Below, piece after piece: positions 45,006 through 55,168 of a stretch of DNA of 64,000 nucleotides. Source of the DNA: Sinimarinibacterium arenosum (GTDB lineage: Bacteria > Pseudomonadota > Gammaproteobacteria > Nevskiales > Nevskiaceae); contig NZ_SUKF01000001.1 of NCBI RefSeq assembly GCF_005047655.1, forward strand, positions 655,927-719,926. Reading direction: 5' to 3'. The notes beneath the pieces were generated by a model. That model did not search any database. It saw nothing but the letters and a program-made list of their open reading frames with translations, and was not told where the DNA came from. The translations under genes and the position numbers were made by a program. Each line of letters begins with the position of its first letter. The stretch's first letter is position 1.

Positions 45006-45287
45006 ATGAACCTGAAATTCCTGCCTGCTGCGATCTGCCTGCCGGCGCTGTTGCTCGGCGGCTGTGTGACCTCGACGGATCCGACCAAGGTTGAAGACGA
45101 TTTCGGCAAGTCGGTGCGCCAGATGATCTCGGCGCAGACCTACAACCCTGAAGCGGCGCGCACACCGGCGCCGGTGGTGACAGGGCTGGATGGCGTGCAC
45201 AGTGAGGCGGTCCTCAAGACCTATCGCGAATACGTCGGCAATCCCGAGGACGTGCAGCAGACCATGAAAATCAAGGTTGCGGAATGA
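45006..45287 (+). CDS. Small Tad-locus lipoprotein
   Basis: A 93-aa lipoprotein: lipobox LLGGC (Cys20), then a short domain with SVRQMISAQTYNPEAA and LDGVHSEAVLKTYREYVG. This position, between the secretin and cpaE, is taken by CpaD or small secretin-pilot lipoproteins in other Tad loci. It is too short for CpaD itself and may serve as pilotin for CpaC. It overlaps cpaE by 4 bp. Confidence 0.75.
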   Translation: MNLKFLPAAICLPALLLGGCVTSTDPTKVEDDFGKSVRQMISAQTYNPEAARTPAPVVTGLDGVHSEAVLKTYREYVGNPEDVQQTMKIKVAE

Positions 45288-46522
45288 TGCTCATGAGCGC
45301 CCAATCCGAACTGACTGCATCCAACAGAGCCATCGTGCTGGTGGCCGCGCCGACCCTGGCCGCAGCCGAGCAGGTGTCCGCCATGCTCGCCGCCGAGCGC
45401 GACCTGGATGTGCGGACGCAGGTGGTGATTGATGGTCATATCGATCCGCTCGGCGACGGCAAGAGCGCGGCGCATCTGGTCATTGCTGACCTCGGTGATC
45501 GCGGCGGCGCGTTGCTGAACGACTGGGATTTGCGCGGCGCCAACACGCCGTTGATCGTCATCGGTCCCGCCAACGATCCGCAGACGATGCGGCGTGCGAT
45601 GCAACTGGGCGCGCGCGACTATCTGTCGCCGCCGCTGACATCAGAGCTGTTAGTCAGTGCGATTCGCCAGGTCCTCAGTGAACGCATCATCAGCCACGCG
45701 CCCGGTACCGGCGGCAAGCTCACCGCAGTGATCACCGCCAAGGGCGGCTCAGGCGGCTCGTTTGTGGCGTGCAATCTGGCGCACATCCTGACTGTGCATC
45801 AGCAGCGCAGCGTCGCGCTGATCGATATGGATCTGCAGTTCGGCGCCTTGCCGTTGTCGCTGGATCTGCACAGCCGCGACACCTTGTTCGATGCGATCGC
45901 CGCCGTCGATCAGCTCGATCCGGTGGCACTGACCGGGTACATGACCAAGCACGAGAGCGGCCTGCATGTGCTGGGTGCGATCTCGGATCAGCTGGCGATT
46001 CCATCCGAAGTGTCGGTGGAGGCGGTACATCGCCTGCTCGGTCTGGCGTTGCAGACCTACCAGCATGTGGTGGTCGATCTGCCTCGACAGATCGATGCAC
46101 TGACCACCATGGTGCTCGGCGCCGCCGACAACGTGCTGGTGGTCAGCCAGCAGAGCTTCTCGCATCTGCGCGATACCAAGCGCATGTTCGAACTGCTGCA
46201 GGGCTATGTCGGGGTGCCGCCGGAACGCATTTCCCTGGTGGTCAACCGCTACGTCGAGAAGAACCCGATCACCACCGACGACATTCGTGCGGCGGTTCGC
46301 CCGCAGAATCTGGTGCTGATTCCGAATGATTTTGTCGTCGCCACCGAAGCGCAGAACCTCGGTGTGCCGGTGTACGAAGGTGCGCGCAATGCACCGCTGA
46401 CCCGCGCGCTGTGTGCGATTGCCGAGCGCGTCGACGCCGGTGTTGCTGCGGCGGACGCGCCGCCGCGGCAGGCCGAGCGGCCGGTCAAGCGCGCCTTGCA
46501 GCGCGTGCTGGGCATGCGGTAA
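45284..46522 (+). CDS. cpaE: CpaE/TadZ pilus-localisation ATPase
   Basis: A 412-aa protein with an atypical receiver-like N-terminal domain (about 15-135) and a MinD/ParA-type ATPase domain. The deviant Walker motif is in AKGGSGGSFVACNLA (about 150), followed by LIDMDLQFG. TadZ proteins place the pilus machine at the pole. The start is ATG 45284, with ATG 45293 as an alternative. It overlaps the lipoprotein gene by 4 bp and precedes cpaF. Confidence 0.92.
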   Translation: MMLMSAQSELTASNRAIVLVAAPTLAAAEQVSAMLAAERDLDVRTQVVIDGHIDPLGDGKSAAHLVIADLGDRGGALLNDWDLRGANTPLIVIGPANDPQTMRRAMQLGARDYLSPPLTSELLVSAIRQVLSERIISHAPGTGGKLTAVITAKGGSGGSFVACNLAHILTVHQQRSVALIDMDLQFGALPLSLDLHSRDTLFDAIAAVDQLDPVALTGYMTKHESGLHVLGAISDQLAIPSEVSVEAVHRLLGLALQTYQHVVVDLPRQIDALTTMVLGAADNVLVVSQQSFSHLRDTKRMFELLQGYVGVPPERISLVVNRYVEKNPITTDDIRAAVRPQNLVLIPNDFVVATEAQNLGVPVYEGARNAPLTRALCAIAERVDAGVAAADAPPRQAERPVKRALQRVLGMR

Positions 46523-46528
46523 TCGACC

Positions 46529-47908
46529 ATGCTCGGATTCGGAAACAAATCTGCTCCGATGCGCCCGGCGCCGGTCAGGCCGGGTGCCAGTCCGACGGCG
46601 CCGCCGGCTCCGGCCGCGATCGAACCGTGGATACCGACGCCGCAGGAGGAGGAATGGCTGCGGCGTATTCATCAGGCTCTGCTGCAGCAGCTGGAGCTGT
46701 CGCGTCTGGGTTTGCTCGATGAAGCGGCGGCGCGTCGCGAGATTCGTGAACAAGCCCTGCGCATGATGACTGACTTGTCGGTGCCGTTGTCGGTGCATGT
46801 ACGCCAGCAGATGGCGCAGCGCATCGAGGATGAAATCCTGGGCCTGGGTCCGCTGGAGCCATTGCTGCTGGACCCGACGGTGTCGGACATTCTGGTCAAC
46901 GGGCCGGAGAAGGTCTTCGTCGAACGTGGTGGCAAGCTGGAGCCGACGGCGCTGCGCTTTCGCGACGAAGCCCATCTGATGACGATCATTGACCGCATCG
47001 TCACCCGGGTTGGCCGCCGCATCGACGAAGCCTCGCCAATGGTGGATGCGCGTCTGCCGGACGGTTCCCGCGTCAATGCCATCATTCCGCCGCTGGCGCT
47101 GGATGGCGCAATGCTGTCGATCCGTCGCTTCGCGCGTGACCGCATGGCGATCGAGGATTTCATCCGCATCGGCACGCTGACCGAGCCGATCGCGCGCGTG
47201 CTTGAAGGCATCGTGCGCTGTCGCCTCAACGTGCTGATCTCCGGCGGAACCGGTTCCGGCAAGACCACGATGCTGAATGTGATGTCAGGGTTCATTCCCG
47301 CCAACGAACGCATTCTGACGATCGAGGACTCTGCCGAGCTGCAGCTGCGTCAGCCGCATGTCGGCCGCATGGAAACCCGGCCCGCAAATATTGAAGGTCG
47401 CGGCAACGTCACCCAGCGCGATCTGGTTCGCAACGCGCTGCGCATGCGGCCGGATCGCATCATTGTCGGCGAGGTTCGTGGCGGTGAGGCGCTGGACATG
47501 CTGCAGGCGATGAACACCGGGCACGATGGTTCGCTGACGACGATCCACGCCAATACCCCGCGTGACGCGCTGTCCCGTATCGAGAACATGGTCGCCATGG
47601 CCGGCGTGGATCTGCCGACCAAGGCAGTACGCTCACAGATTGCCTCGGCGATCGACATCGTGATCCAGCTTGAACGCATGGAGGATGGTCGTCGCCGATT
47701 GGTCAGCCTGCAGGAAATCCAGGGCATGGAGGGCGACATCGTGACCATGGCCGAAATCTTCCGCTTTGAGCGCGAGGGCCTGGATGCCGATGGCAACGTC
47801 GTCGGCGCATTCGTCGCCACCGGCCTGGTGCCGCACTTTCACGATCATCTGCGCCGCCGCGGTCTGGAGCTCGACCTGGCGATGTTTGATCCGGATCGCA
47901 AACTGTAG
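46529..47908 (+). CDS. cpaF: CpaF/TadA secretion ATPase
   Basis: A 459-aa type II/IV secretion ATPase that powers Flp assembly and [10 protein letters not shown]. Walker A is [16 protein letters not shown], the Asp box [11 protein letters not shown], Walker [16 protein letters not shown], and the His box [16 protein letters not shown] Pro-rich N-terminal 35 residues precede the N-terminal domain. It follows cpaE by 6 bp and precedes tadB. Confidence 0.96.
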   Translation: MLGFGNKSAPMRPAPVRPGASPTAPPAPAAIEPWIPTPQEEEWLRRIHQALLQQLELSRLGLLDEAAARREIREQALRMMTDLSVPLSVHVRQQMAQRIEDEILGLGPLEPLLLDPTVSDILVNGPEKVFVERGGKLEPTALRFRDEAHLMTIIDRIVTRVGRRIDEASPMVDARLPDGSRVNAIIPPLALDGAMLSIRRFARDRMAIEDFIRIGTLTEPIARVLEGIVRCRLNVLISGGTGSGKTTMLNVMSGFIPANERILTIEDSAELQLRQPHVGRMETRPANIEGRGNVTQRDLVRNALRMRPDRIIVGEVRGGEALDMLQAMNTGHDGSLTTIHANTPRDALSRIENMVAMAGVDLPTKAVRSQIASAIDIVIQLERMEDGRRRLVSLQEIQGMEGDIVTMAEIFRFEREGLDADGNVVGAFVATGLVPHFHDHLRRRGLELDLAMFDPDRKL

Positions 47909-47915
47909 ACGCGCC

Positions 47916-48887
47916 ATGACTCTGACGCATATGCCCTGGCTGATTCCCGTTCTTGCATTCACTGCGGTGTTCGCAGCGACCCTGGCCGTGGCTGCATTCA
48001 CCGGACGCGATCGCAAGCAGCAACTGCGGGATCGCATGCAGCGCATTGGCGTCAACCAGGCTGACGGCGAGAAGGCGCAGTCCTTGTTGCGCGAGCAGTA
48101 TCTGCGCGATCTCAATCCATTCGAGCTCTGGCTCGAAAGTCTGCCGGGCATGCGCAGGGTCGAAACCTTGTGCGAACAGGCCGGCAGGCCGGCGCCGGCG
48201 TATCGGCTGGTGCTTCTTTCATTGGTATTGGCGCTGCTGGTGGGGCTGGGATTCACGCTCGCCGGGCGACCGCTGATGGGTGCAGTGCTGTTTCTGCTGG
48301 TGCTGCCGCTGCCGTACGCAAAGCTGCTGAGGGACCGTAACCAGCGCCTGCAGCAGTTCGAGGCCGACCTGCCGGATGCGCTCGATGTCATGAGTCGGGC
48401 ATTGCGCGCGGGCAACCCGTTCAACGAGACATTGAAGGTGGTGTCGCAGGAGATGAGTGATCCGGTCGCGACCGAGCTCGGCATCACCTTTTCGGATATC
48501 AACTATGGCCTGAGCGTGAAGTCCGGCTTCATGGCGCTGCTGGAGCGTGTGCCGAGCATCAGCCTGTCGGCGATGGTGACCGCGGTGCTGGTGCAGCGCG
48601 AAACCGGCGGCAACATGGCCGAGATCTTTGATCGGGTCGCGTATACGCTGCGCCAGCGTCAGCGTTTTCAGCGGCGTTTGCGCACTCTGACCGCGGAGGG
48701 CCGCATGTCGGCGTGGATTCTGGTGCTGATGCCGTTCGTGCTGGCATTGGTGCTCGCGATCACGTCGCCTGACTATCTGCCATTGCTGGTGGACGATCCG
48801 GCGGGGGTACGCATGATCGTCGCGGCGCTGGTGATCATGAGCGTGGGTGTGTTGTGGATCCGCCGCGTGATCCGCGTGCGCTACTGA
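47916..48887 (+). CDS. tadB: TadB inner-membrane platform protein
   Basis: A 323-aa polytopic protein with a type II secretion F domain (about 160-285: LPDALDVMSRALRAGNPFNE, LVQRETGGNMAEIFDRV). Membrane helices are at about 5-25, 93-130, 268-290 and 300-318. It forms the inner-membrane platform with TadC. The start at ATG 47916 lies 8 bp after cpaF; the longer open frame overlaps cpaF. Confidence 0.93.
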   Translation: MTLTHMPWLIPVLAFTAVFAATLAVAAFTGRDRKQQLRDRMQRIGVNQADGEKAQSLLREQYLRDLNPFELWLESLPGMRRVETLCEQAGRPAPAYRLVLLSLVLALLVGLGFTLAGRPLMGAVLFLLVLPLPYAKLLRDRNQRLQQFEADLPDALDVMSRALRAGNPFNETLKVVSQEMSDPVATELGITFSDINYGLSVKSGFMALLERVPSISLSAMVTAVLVQRETGGNMAEIFDRVAYTLRQRQRFQRRLRTLTAEGRMSAWILVLMPFVLALVLAITSPDYLPLLVDDPAGVRMIVAALVIMSVGVLWIRRVIRVRY

Positions 48888-48898
48888 GGGAGACGACC

Positions 48899-49843
48899 AT
48901 GGTCCAATGGCTTGCGGGGAGTTCAATGACCTGGGCACTGGCTGCAGTGGTCGGTGTGGTGGTGATGCTCGCGGCGAGTGCAGTCTTCGGTCTGGCGGGA
49001 ATGCGCGGCGATCCATTGCGCCGGCGCCTGGCTGCGCTTGGCAAGGTCGAGACGCATGGCCACAACAGTCGCGCGTCGGGACTGCGCAATGTACTGCGGC
49101 CGCTGGCGCCATATCTGCTGCCGAAGAAAGAGAAAGAGCGTGAGACGCTGCGCGTGAAACTGCTGCGTGCCGGAATGCGTTCGGACATCGCGGCGATTGG
49201 CTTCTACGCGCTGAAAGCGGTGCTCGGCGTGGTGTTTCCGCTGGTCTTGGTGGTGTGGCTGGTGGTCGAACGCGATCTGCCCTGGGTGTACCTGCCGCTG
49301 TTCGGCTTCCTCGCCGCCTTTATTGGCATGATGCTGCCGAATGCGTATCTGAATGCGCGCATCTCGACACGACACAACGAGATGCTCAATGCCCTGCCGG
49401 ATGCCCTGGATCTGCTGGTGTCCTGCACCGAGGCGGGTTTGGGTCTGAATGGCGCGCTGCAACGTGTGGCGCGTCAGTTGGGTCTTAGCAGCCCGCTGCT
49501 GGCGCAGGAGCTGGAGCAGGTCAATGCCGAGATCCGTGGCGGCGTCGACCGCATCGTGGCCCTGAAAAATCTGACCGAGCGTACCGGGCTGGACGAGATC
49601 CGGGGACTGGTGTCGCTGCTGTCGCAGTCGCTGCGCTTTGGCAGTCCGATTGCCGAAATTCTGCGCATCTATGCGGACGAGTTTCGCGACAAGCGCAGTC
49701 AGCGCGCGGAGGAGCAGGCGGCGATGGTCGGTACCAAGCTGATCTTTCCGCTGTGCTTCTGCATCTTTCCGTCCTTTTTCATCATCGCCGTCGGCCCCGC
49801 GGTGATCGGCGCGATTCGCGCGCTCGCTGCTTCCGATTTCTAA
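48899..49843 (+). CDS. tadC: TadC inner-membrane platform protein
   Basis: A 314-aa partner of TadB with a type II secretion F domain (about 170-300: LPDALDLLVSCTEAGLGLNG and SLLSQSLRFGSPIAEILR). It has helices at the N-terminus, about 100-145 and about 285-310. GAGGGAG precedes ATG 48899. It follows tadB after 11 bp and precedes tadD. Confidence 0.94.
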   Translation: MVQWLAGSSMTWALAAVVGVVVMLAASAVFGLAGMRGDPLRRRLAALGKVETHGHNSRASGLRNVLRPLAPYLLPKKEKERETLRVKLLRAGMRSDIAAIGFYALKAVLGVVFPLVLVVWLVVERDLPWVYLPLFGFLAAFIGMMLPNAYLNARISTRHNEMLNALPDALDLLVSCTEAGLGLNGALQRVARQLGLSSPLLAQELEQVNAEIRGGVDRIVALKNLTERTGLDEIRGLVSLLSQSLRFGSPIAEILRIYADEFRDKRSQRAEEQAAMVGTKLIFPLCFCIFPSFFIIAVGPAVIGAIRALAASDF

Positions 49844-49855
49844 CCGGACATCGAC

Positions 49856-50818
49856 ATGAATCCGTTCAACAAGTTTTCCGCAGCCGTTGTTGCCGCGAGT
49901 CTGATGCTGCTGAGCAGCGGTTGCGCGCTGCATCGTGTGGATTCAGACCATTCGACGGACGCGACTCGCAATGCGAAGGCTGACAAGCCGATGAATCCCG
50001 CCGAGGCGCAGCCGCTGATCGAGCGCGCGCAACTGGCGGTGCGCAACGGCGACGTCGATGCCGCACTGGTCGACTACGTCGAGGCGCTGCGCATCCGTCC
50101 GGACAGCGCGGAGATCCGCGCCAGCATTGGCGCGCTGCATGAGCAGCGGGGCGATCTCTCCGCTGCCCGGCAGGCGTACGAGGATGCGCTGAAGATCAAT
50201 CCGCGTCTGGCGCCCGCACTCGAAGGCGTCGGTCTGATTCTGCTGAAGAGCCATCAGCCGGATGCGGCGCGCAGCTATCTGCAGCAGGCCGTCGCGGCCG
50301 ATGCGCGATGCTGGCGTGCGCAGGTGGGCCTGGGTGTGTTGTCGGATCTGGGACATCTGCCGATGCAGGCGCAGACGTACTATCGCGCCGCGATGCAGCA
50401 GCGGCCGAACGACGCGAGCTTGCTGAACAACTACGGCTACTCGATGTACCTCGCCGGAAACTATCGCGCTGCGGCTTCGACCTTCGAACGTGCGCTGGCC
50501 ATCAATCCGGACTATGCCGTGGCGTGGTCCAACCTGGCGCTGGCGCGTGTGCGCATGGGCGACTATCGCGGTGGCGTGCAGGCCTTCAACGAAACGATGA
50601 AGCCGTATCAGGCCTACAACAACGTCGGCTATTTGCTGTACATGAAGGGCGATCTGGCTGCCGCGCGTCAGTACCTGCAGCAGGCCATCGCACTGTCGCC
50701 AAGCTATTACGCGCTGGCGCAGCAGAATCTGGAGCGGGTCGAGATCGCCTCCGGCACCGCGCAGGTGCTGCCAGAGGCGCGTCCGACCGCGGTGGCGATG
50801 CCGGGCTCAGCCCGGTAG
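49856..50818 (+). CDS. tadD: TadD TPR lipoprotein
   Basis: A 320-aa lipoprotein (lipobox LLSSGC, Cys22) with about six tetratricopeptide repeats from residue 45 to 290, for example NYGYSMYLAGNYRAAASTFE. TadD is a pilotin-like factor for secretin assembly. It ends the plus-strand tad operon and overlaps the convergent ankyrin gene by 12 bp. Confidence 0.9.
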   Translation: MNPFNKFSAAVVAASLMLLSSGCALHRVDSDHSTDATRNAKADKPMNPAEAQPLIERAQLAVRNGDVDAALVDYVEALRIRPDSAEIRASIGALHEQRGDLSAARQAYEDALKINPRLAPALEGVGLILLKSHQPDAARSYLQQAVAADARCWRAQVGLGVLSDLGHLPMQAQTYYRAAMQQRPNDASLLNNYGYSMYLAGNYRAAASTFERALAINPDYAVAWSNLALARVRMGDYRGGVQAFNETMKPYQAYNNVGYLLYMKGDLAAARQYLQQAIALSPSYYALAQQNLERVEIASGTAQVLPEARPTAVAMPGSAR

Positions 50819-51469
50819 CAGATCCAGCGACGCCGCCACCGCGAGGTGGCCGCGCTCGCGCGCGATCTCTGCGGCGGTCTTTCCATCTTCGGTGACCTGG
50901 GTGCGGTCGATGCCGCGGGCTGTCAGCAGATTGCACAGCGATTCGAAGCCACGCGAAGCGGCCAGATGCAGCGCATTGACGCCGCTGCCACCGACGTAGC
51001 TCACATCCGCCCCCAGCGCGATCAGCAGCGGCGCCAGACTTTCTCCGGCGGCGCCGGCGATCGCCGCGTGCATCGGGGTATTGGCCATCGGGTTGGTTGA
51101 CACGGCATCCAGCTCAGCGCCGAGCCCGACCAGCGTCAGCGTCGTTTCGCGCGCACCGAAGAACGCGGCCAGATGCAGCGGTGTCCAGCCATCGACGCTG
51201 TGCGCCTGCAGCAGCGCCGGGTCATCGACCAGGTGTCGCGTCAGACCCCAGGCATCATTGCTGGCGGCGCATTCGAAGACGTCCAGTGCGCGAAAGGGCT
51301 TCAGCAGTTCGACGATCTCGTGTGCGCCGTTGTACAGCGCGAACATCAGCGGCGACAGTCCACCGGGCAGCGGATCAGTGGCCTGGCTGGCGTCGCGCTC
51401 CAGCGCGGCGCGCGCGGCTTCGGCGTCGCGGTTCTGAATAGCGAGCATCAGCGGGCGGACGGCACTCAT
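50807..51469 (-). CDS. Ankyrin-repeat protein
   Basis: A 220-aa protein of about six ankyrin repeats, clearest at VDGWTPLHLAAFFGARETTL, NPMANTPMHAAIAGAAGESL and GSGVNALHLAASRGFESLCN. No signal peptide. It is probably a cytoplasmic binding protein. The start at ATG 51467-51469 (MSAVRPLMLAIQNRD) is preceded by a GGAG and a C-run. It is convergent with tadD; no functional link to the pilus is seen. Confidence 0.85.
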   Translation of the reverse strand: MSAVRPLMLAIQNRDAEAARAALERDASQATDPLPGGLSPLMFALYNGAHEIVELLKPFRALDVFECAASNDAWGLTRHLVDDPALLQAHSVDGWTPLHLAAFFGARETTLTLVGLGAELDAVSTNPMANTPMHAAIAGAAGESLAPLLIALGADVSYVGGSGVNALHLAASRGFESLCNLLTARGIDRTQVTEDGKTAAEIARERGHLAVAASLDLLPG

Positions 51470-51578
51470 GGGGGGGCTCCAGGCGATCGGGCGGAATGGC
51501 AGGGTGCGCAGGGTAGCCGGATCGTCGTTTTTTGGGTAATCCCCCTGACCAAAAGGCCTTGCGTACACTGCCGCCGCC

Positions 51579-52049
51579 ATGCATGAACTCGATCCCCGGC
51601 TGCATCAATCCCTGGCCTCCGCCCGCGCACTGTTTGCACAGCTGTCGCCGCCGTCCGCACTCGCCGGTGTCTGGAGCGCGGAGCTGGTCGGGCCGCGCTG
51701 GCTGCCGCGGCTGGCGTCGTGGTTCATGCCGCTGTCGGTGCTGCGCGGCTGGTGCGGCAAGCGCTTCGATTCGTCCGGCTACGGCGAGAATCTGGTGCGC
51801 CGCGACGGCCGCGTCTTGGGCATCGTGCCGATGCGTGAAGTGCGGCAGCCCTCCAGGCTGGACGGTCTGCCGGCAGTGGTCGCGACCTATGGCAACGAGA
51901 CGCCGCTGTCGCTGCGCTATGTCGAAGACGAATTCCGCCAGCTCGGCGATGACACCCTGCTCGGCATGATGACGTTCCGTCTGCCGCTGCTGCGGCGTTT
52001 GGGGCTGCCCTTCCTGTTGCGCCGGGTTCCTGATGACCGCGCACTTTGA
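51579..52049 (+). CDS. Small protein coupled to the GMC oxidoreductase, unknown
   Basis: A 156-aa basic protein without signal peptide. A run of Trp/Arg residues at about 30-60 (GVWSAELVGPRWLPRLASWF) and a short beta-rich part (GYGENLVRRDGRVLGIVPMR) are visible. It overlaps the start of the GMC oxidoreductase by 17 bp, so the two are translationally linked, and it may be a chaperone or lipid-binding partner. I do not assign a family; a GXWXG/DUF4334-like relation was considered. Confidence 0.65.
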   Translation: MHELDPRLHQSLASARALFAQLSPPSALAGVWSAELVGPRWLPRLASWFMPLSVLRGWCGKRFDSSGYGENLVRRDGRVLGIVPMREVRQPSRLDGLPAVVATYGNETPLSLRYVEDEFRQLGDDTLLGMMTFRLPLLRRLGLPFLLRRVPDDRAL

Positions 52050-53637
52050 CGCTGACGTCATCGTTGTCGGCAGCGGATTCGGCGGCGCCGTCACGGCACT
52101 GAGACTGGCGGAGCAAGGGCAGTCGGTCCTGGTGCTGGAGCAGGGGCGTCGCATCGGGCCCGAGCAGATCGCCGCGGCCAAACGCAATCTGTTCAAGCTG
52201 CTGTGGATGCCCGCGCTGGGCCTGCGCGGATTCTTTGCGCAGACGCTGTTCCGTCACGTCGGACTGGTCGGCGGTGTCGGCGTCGGCGGCGGCTCGCTGG
52301 TCTGGGCCAGCGTGCTGCTCGAACCCAAGCCGGCGTTCTATCAGGACCCTGCGTGGTCGCAGCTCGGCGTCGACTGGCACGCCGAACTGCAGCCGCACTA
52401 CGAAACGGCCAAGCGCATGCTCGGGCGTGCGCGCAATCCGCGTCTGACCGAGATGGACGAACTGCTGCGGCAGACCGCGAGAACGATGGGCGCGGAGGAC
52501 AGCTTCGGCGCGACGCCGGTCGGCATCCTGTTTGCCGGGGATGGCCAGTTACCCGGACAACGGGTGCCCGATCCGTTCTTCGGCGGAGACGGTCCGGAGC
52601 GGACGACCTGCCGGTTCTGCGGCAGCTGCCTGACTGGATGCGCTTACGGTTCGAAGAATTCCCTCGACTACAACTACCTGCATCTGGCACAGCGCCATGG
52701 CGCGCGGGTGCTGCCCGAGCAGCAGGTGGTCGGGCTGCGGCCGCTGCACGGTGGAGGCTATGCGCTGCGGGTGCGGCATCCCTGGCGCTTCGGCCAGGGC
52801 CGTGAGTTGCGGGCGCGGCGGGTGGTGCTGTCGGCCGGGGTGGTCGGCACCCTGCGTCTGCTGTTCAGCGCGCGCGATGCCGCGCGCAGCCTGCCGGCGT
52901 TGTCACCGCGGCTGGGCGACGGCGTGCGCACCAACAGCGAGGCGATCGTCGCCGCGCTGCATCCGGATGCACAGCGGGATCTGAGCGACGGCATCGCGGT
53001 GTCGTCGGATTTCTATCCGAATCCGCACACGCACATCACACAGAACCGCTTTCCCGAGAATTACCACTTCATGCGCTGGTACATGACGCGCCTGGTCGAC
53101 GACGATCGCCCTCTGCGACGCGCGCTGCGCACGCTGTGGGCCGGGCTGAAACAACCGCTCTGGCGCAACTGGTTCGGCCGCCACTGGACGCGTCGCATCA
53201 GTGTGCTGACGGTGATGCAGCATCTGGACAACCAGTTGCAGCTGCGCTTCGGCAGGCGCTGGCTTGCGTTCGGCCGTCGCGGTCTGTACTCGCAGGCGGT
53301 GCCGGGGCACGAAGCGCCGACTTATATCCCCGAGGCCAACGCGGCAGCCCGGGCACTGGCCCAGGCTTGCGGGGGCGAGGCCTACAACGTGGCGCCGGAA
53401 AGTCTGTTCGGCACGGCGGTGACCGCGCACATTCTCGGTGGCTGCCGGATGGGGCACAGTGCGGCGGATGGCGTGATAGACAGCGATCACGAGGTGCACG
53501 GCTATCCGGGCCTGTACGTGATGGACGGCTCGGTGGTCGCGGCCAATCTCGGCGTCAATCCGAGCCTGACCATCACCGCGCTGGCCGAACGCTTTGCCAG
53601 CCGCCTTGCCTCGCGTTTGCGTGAAAGCGCGGCCTGA
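52033..53637 (+). CDS. GMC-family oxidoreductase (cholesterol-oxidase-like)
   Basis: A 534-aa FAD enzyme. The dinucleotide fold is at residues 7-40 (DVIVVGSGFGGAVTALRLAE), with a conserved GGVGVGGGSLVWASVL. A four-cysteine segment CRFCGSCLTGCAYGSKNSLD follows near 190, and the C-terminal GMC_oxred_C has HILGGCRMG and VNPSLTITALAERFA. Such enzymes oxidise sterols or bulky alcohols. The Cys cluster is typical of the subgroup annotated as cholesterol oxidase-like. Confidence 0.9.
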   Translation: MTAHFDADVIVVGSGFGGAVTALRLAEQGQSVLVLEQGRRIGPEQIAAAKRNLFKLLWMPALGLRGFFAQTLFRHVGLVGGVGVGGGSLVWASVLLEPKPAFYQDPAWSQLGVDWHAELQPHYETAKRMLGRARNPRLTEMDELLRQTARTMGAEDSFGATPVGILFAGDGQLPGQRVPDPFFGGDGPERTTCRFCGSCLTGCAYGSKNSLDYNYLHLAQRHGARVLPEQQVVGLRPLHGGGYALRVRHPWRFGQGRELRARRVVLSAGVVGTLRLLFSARDAARSLPALSPRLGDGVRTNSEAIVAALHPDAQRDLSDGIAVSSDFYPNPHTHITQNRFPENYHFMRWYMTRLVDDDRPLRRALRTLWAGLKQPLWRNWFGRHWTRRISVLTVMQHLDNQLQLRFGRRWLAFGRRGLYSQAVPGHEAPTYIPEANAAARALAQACGGEAYNVAPESLFGTAVTAHILGGCRMGHSAADGVIDSDHEVHGYPGLYVMDGSVVAANLGVNPSLTITALAERFASRLASRLRESAA

Positions 53638-53653
53638 TAGGTCGGCGGTCTGA

Positions 53654-54967
53654 TCAGCGCGGGCAGCGTCCGAGCGGTGGCGGCACCAGCGCTTCAAGCG
53701 GCACGGCGTTGGCCATGACCTGGAAGCCGATCGACGTCGGGTGCAGCAGGTCCGGCGAGTAGTACAGCGGGTTGGGACGCGTCGGATCGATCGGATTGCT
53801 CATCACGGCGTCGAAGTCGGCGAGGCCTTCAAGGTTTGCATCGGCGCGGATCCGTGCGTTGACGGTCTGCCGCTCTGCTTCCATCGTCGCGCGATCCCAG
53901 CCGAAGATCAGATCGTCGCGCGGCATCAGCGTGCCCATCACCACGCACAGGCCAGCGGCCTGGGCGCGGTCGGCAAGCCGGCGCAGCCCGGCATACACCG
54001 CGTCGCCGTTGATGCCGGAGGTCAGATCATTGGTGCCTTCGAAGATCACGATCGCACGCACGCCGGAGCGGCCGAGCACGTCGCGGTCGAAGCGCGCTTC
54101 AGCCGCCGGACCCTTGAACACTTCGCCGTCGAACACCGCGGCTTCGGTCACAGTGTTGCTGTTGATGCCCTGGTTCAGCACCGCCATGTCGACGCCGGCA
54201 GTGTCCAGACGCTGCGCCAGAAAGTCGGGCCAGCGCGTGTTGGTTTCGGGCACCTCGTAGGCGCCGTCGGTGATCGAGTCGCCGAGCGTGACGATGGCGC
54301 CGTCGGATTCGGGCGCCAGCACATCGACACCGCTGACGAAGAACCAGCCGACGCTGACTTGCGTGAACTGCGCGCCGGTCGGGTCGAGGGTGACGTCACC
54401 GCCGCCCGGCAGGCTGACGTAGTTCAGGCCGAACGACACTGCATGCCAGGTCATCGGTCCGCTGTTGCCGACGACGCGAAAGCTGATGGCCAGATCGTCG
54501 CCGTCGGCGAACGACAGCGCGACGGCGTCGCTGATGGCTTCGGCGCCCGGCGCGATGGTCACGCCGTCGGCACCGCCGAACGGCACGGCGGTGTCGGTTC
54601 CCGGCACCAGCGCCGGGCCGGCGGCGCGGCGGGCAATGCGCACCGGTTCAAAGTGCACCGGCTGTGTGCCCATCAGGTTGGACAGGCGGATGCGCAGCGT
54701 GCTGCCGCCCCGGGTCGGATGCACGACCATGCGGAAGCTCTGGTCGCTGGCCTGGTTGTCCGGAAAATAGGTGGTGAAGCCCAGCGGGTCGATCGGCAGC
54801 GCACTGGACAATGGACCGGCCGGATAGGGGCCATACGGCGCGGCCGCCCAGACGCCGACCCAGCCGTCATCGCGCAGGGCCATTTTCTCTGCGCCCGTGT
54901 CGCTGCCGCCGCAGGCGGCCAACAGCAGTGCCAGTGCGGCCAGCGCCACAGATGATCTGAATTGCAT
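53654..54967 (-). CDS. Secreted SGNH/GDSL esterase lipoprotein
   Basis: A 437-aa lipoprotein: signal with lipobox LLAAC (Cys19). An N-terminal beta-sandwich (about 35-205) precedes the SGNH hydrolase domain, with nucleophile serine in LGDSITDG, block III GTND and catalytic DLLHPTSIGF. GGAGGAG precedes ATG 54965-54967; upstream in-frame sequence is not conserved. It is an esterase or lipase of unknown substrate, convergent with the GMC oxidoreductase. Confidence 0.92.
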   Translation of the reverse strand: MQFRSSVALAALALLLAACGGSDTGAEKMALRDDGWVGVWAAAPYGPYPAGPLSSALPIDPLGFTTYFPDNQASDQSFRMVVHPTRGGSTLRIRLSNLMGTQPVHFEPVRIARRAAGPALVPGTDTAVPFGGADGVTIAPGAEAISDAVALSFADGDDLAISFRVVGNSGPMTWHAVSFGLNYVSLPGGGDVTLDPTGAQFTQVSVGWFFVSGVDVLAPESDGAIVTLGDSITDGAYEVPETNTRWPDFLAQRLDTAGVDMAVLNQGINSNTVTEAAVFDGEVFKGPAAEARFDRDVLGRSGVRAIVIFEGTNDLTSGINGDAVYAGLRRLADRAQAAGLCVVMGTLMPRDDLIFGWDRATMEAERQTVNARIRADANLEGLADFDAVMSNPIDPTRPNPLYYSPDLLHPTSIGFQVMANAVPLEALVPPPLGRCPR

Positions 54968-55168
54968 CGCCGGGTCTCCTCCAGGGCGCATTAGGTGCCG
55001 CCCGCTGTCGGGGCGATCTGTGGGCCGGGATGGTATCCAAACCGCCGTCCAATGAGTGGACGTGGGATGTCGATTTACCCGTCCGCCGAACGACAATGCG
55101 GGAGTGGCCCTGAAAGCCGCGGCAAAGTCCGGGCAACACGCTCGTGCAACGACCCAGTGGAGGCGATG

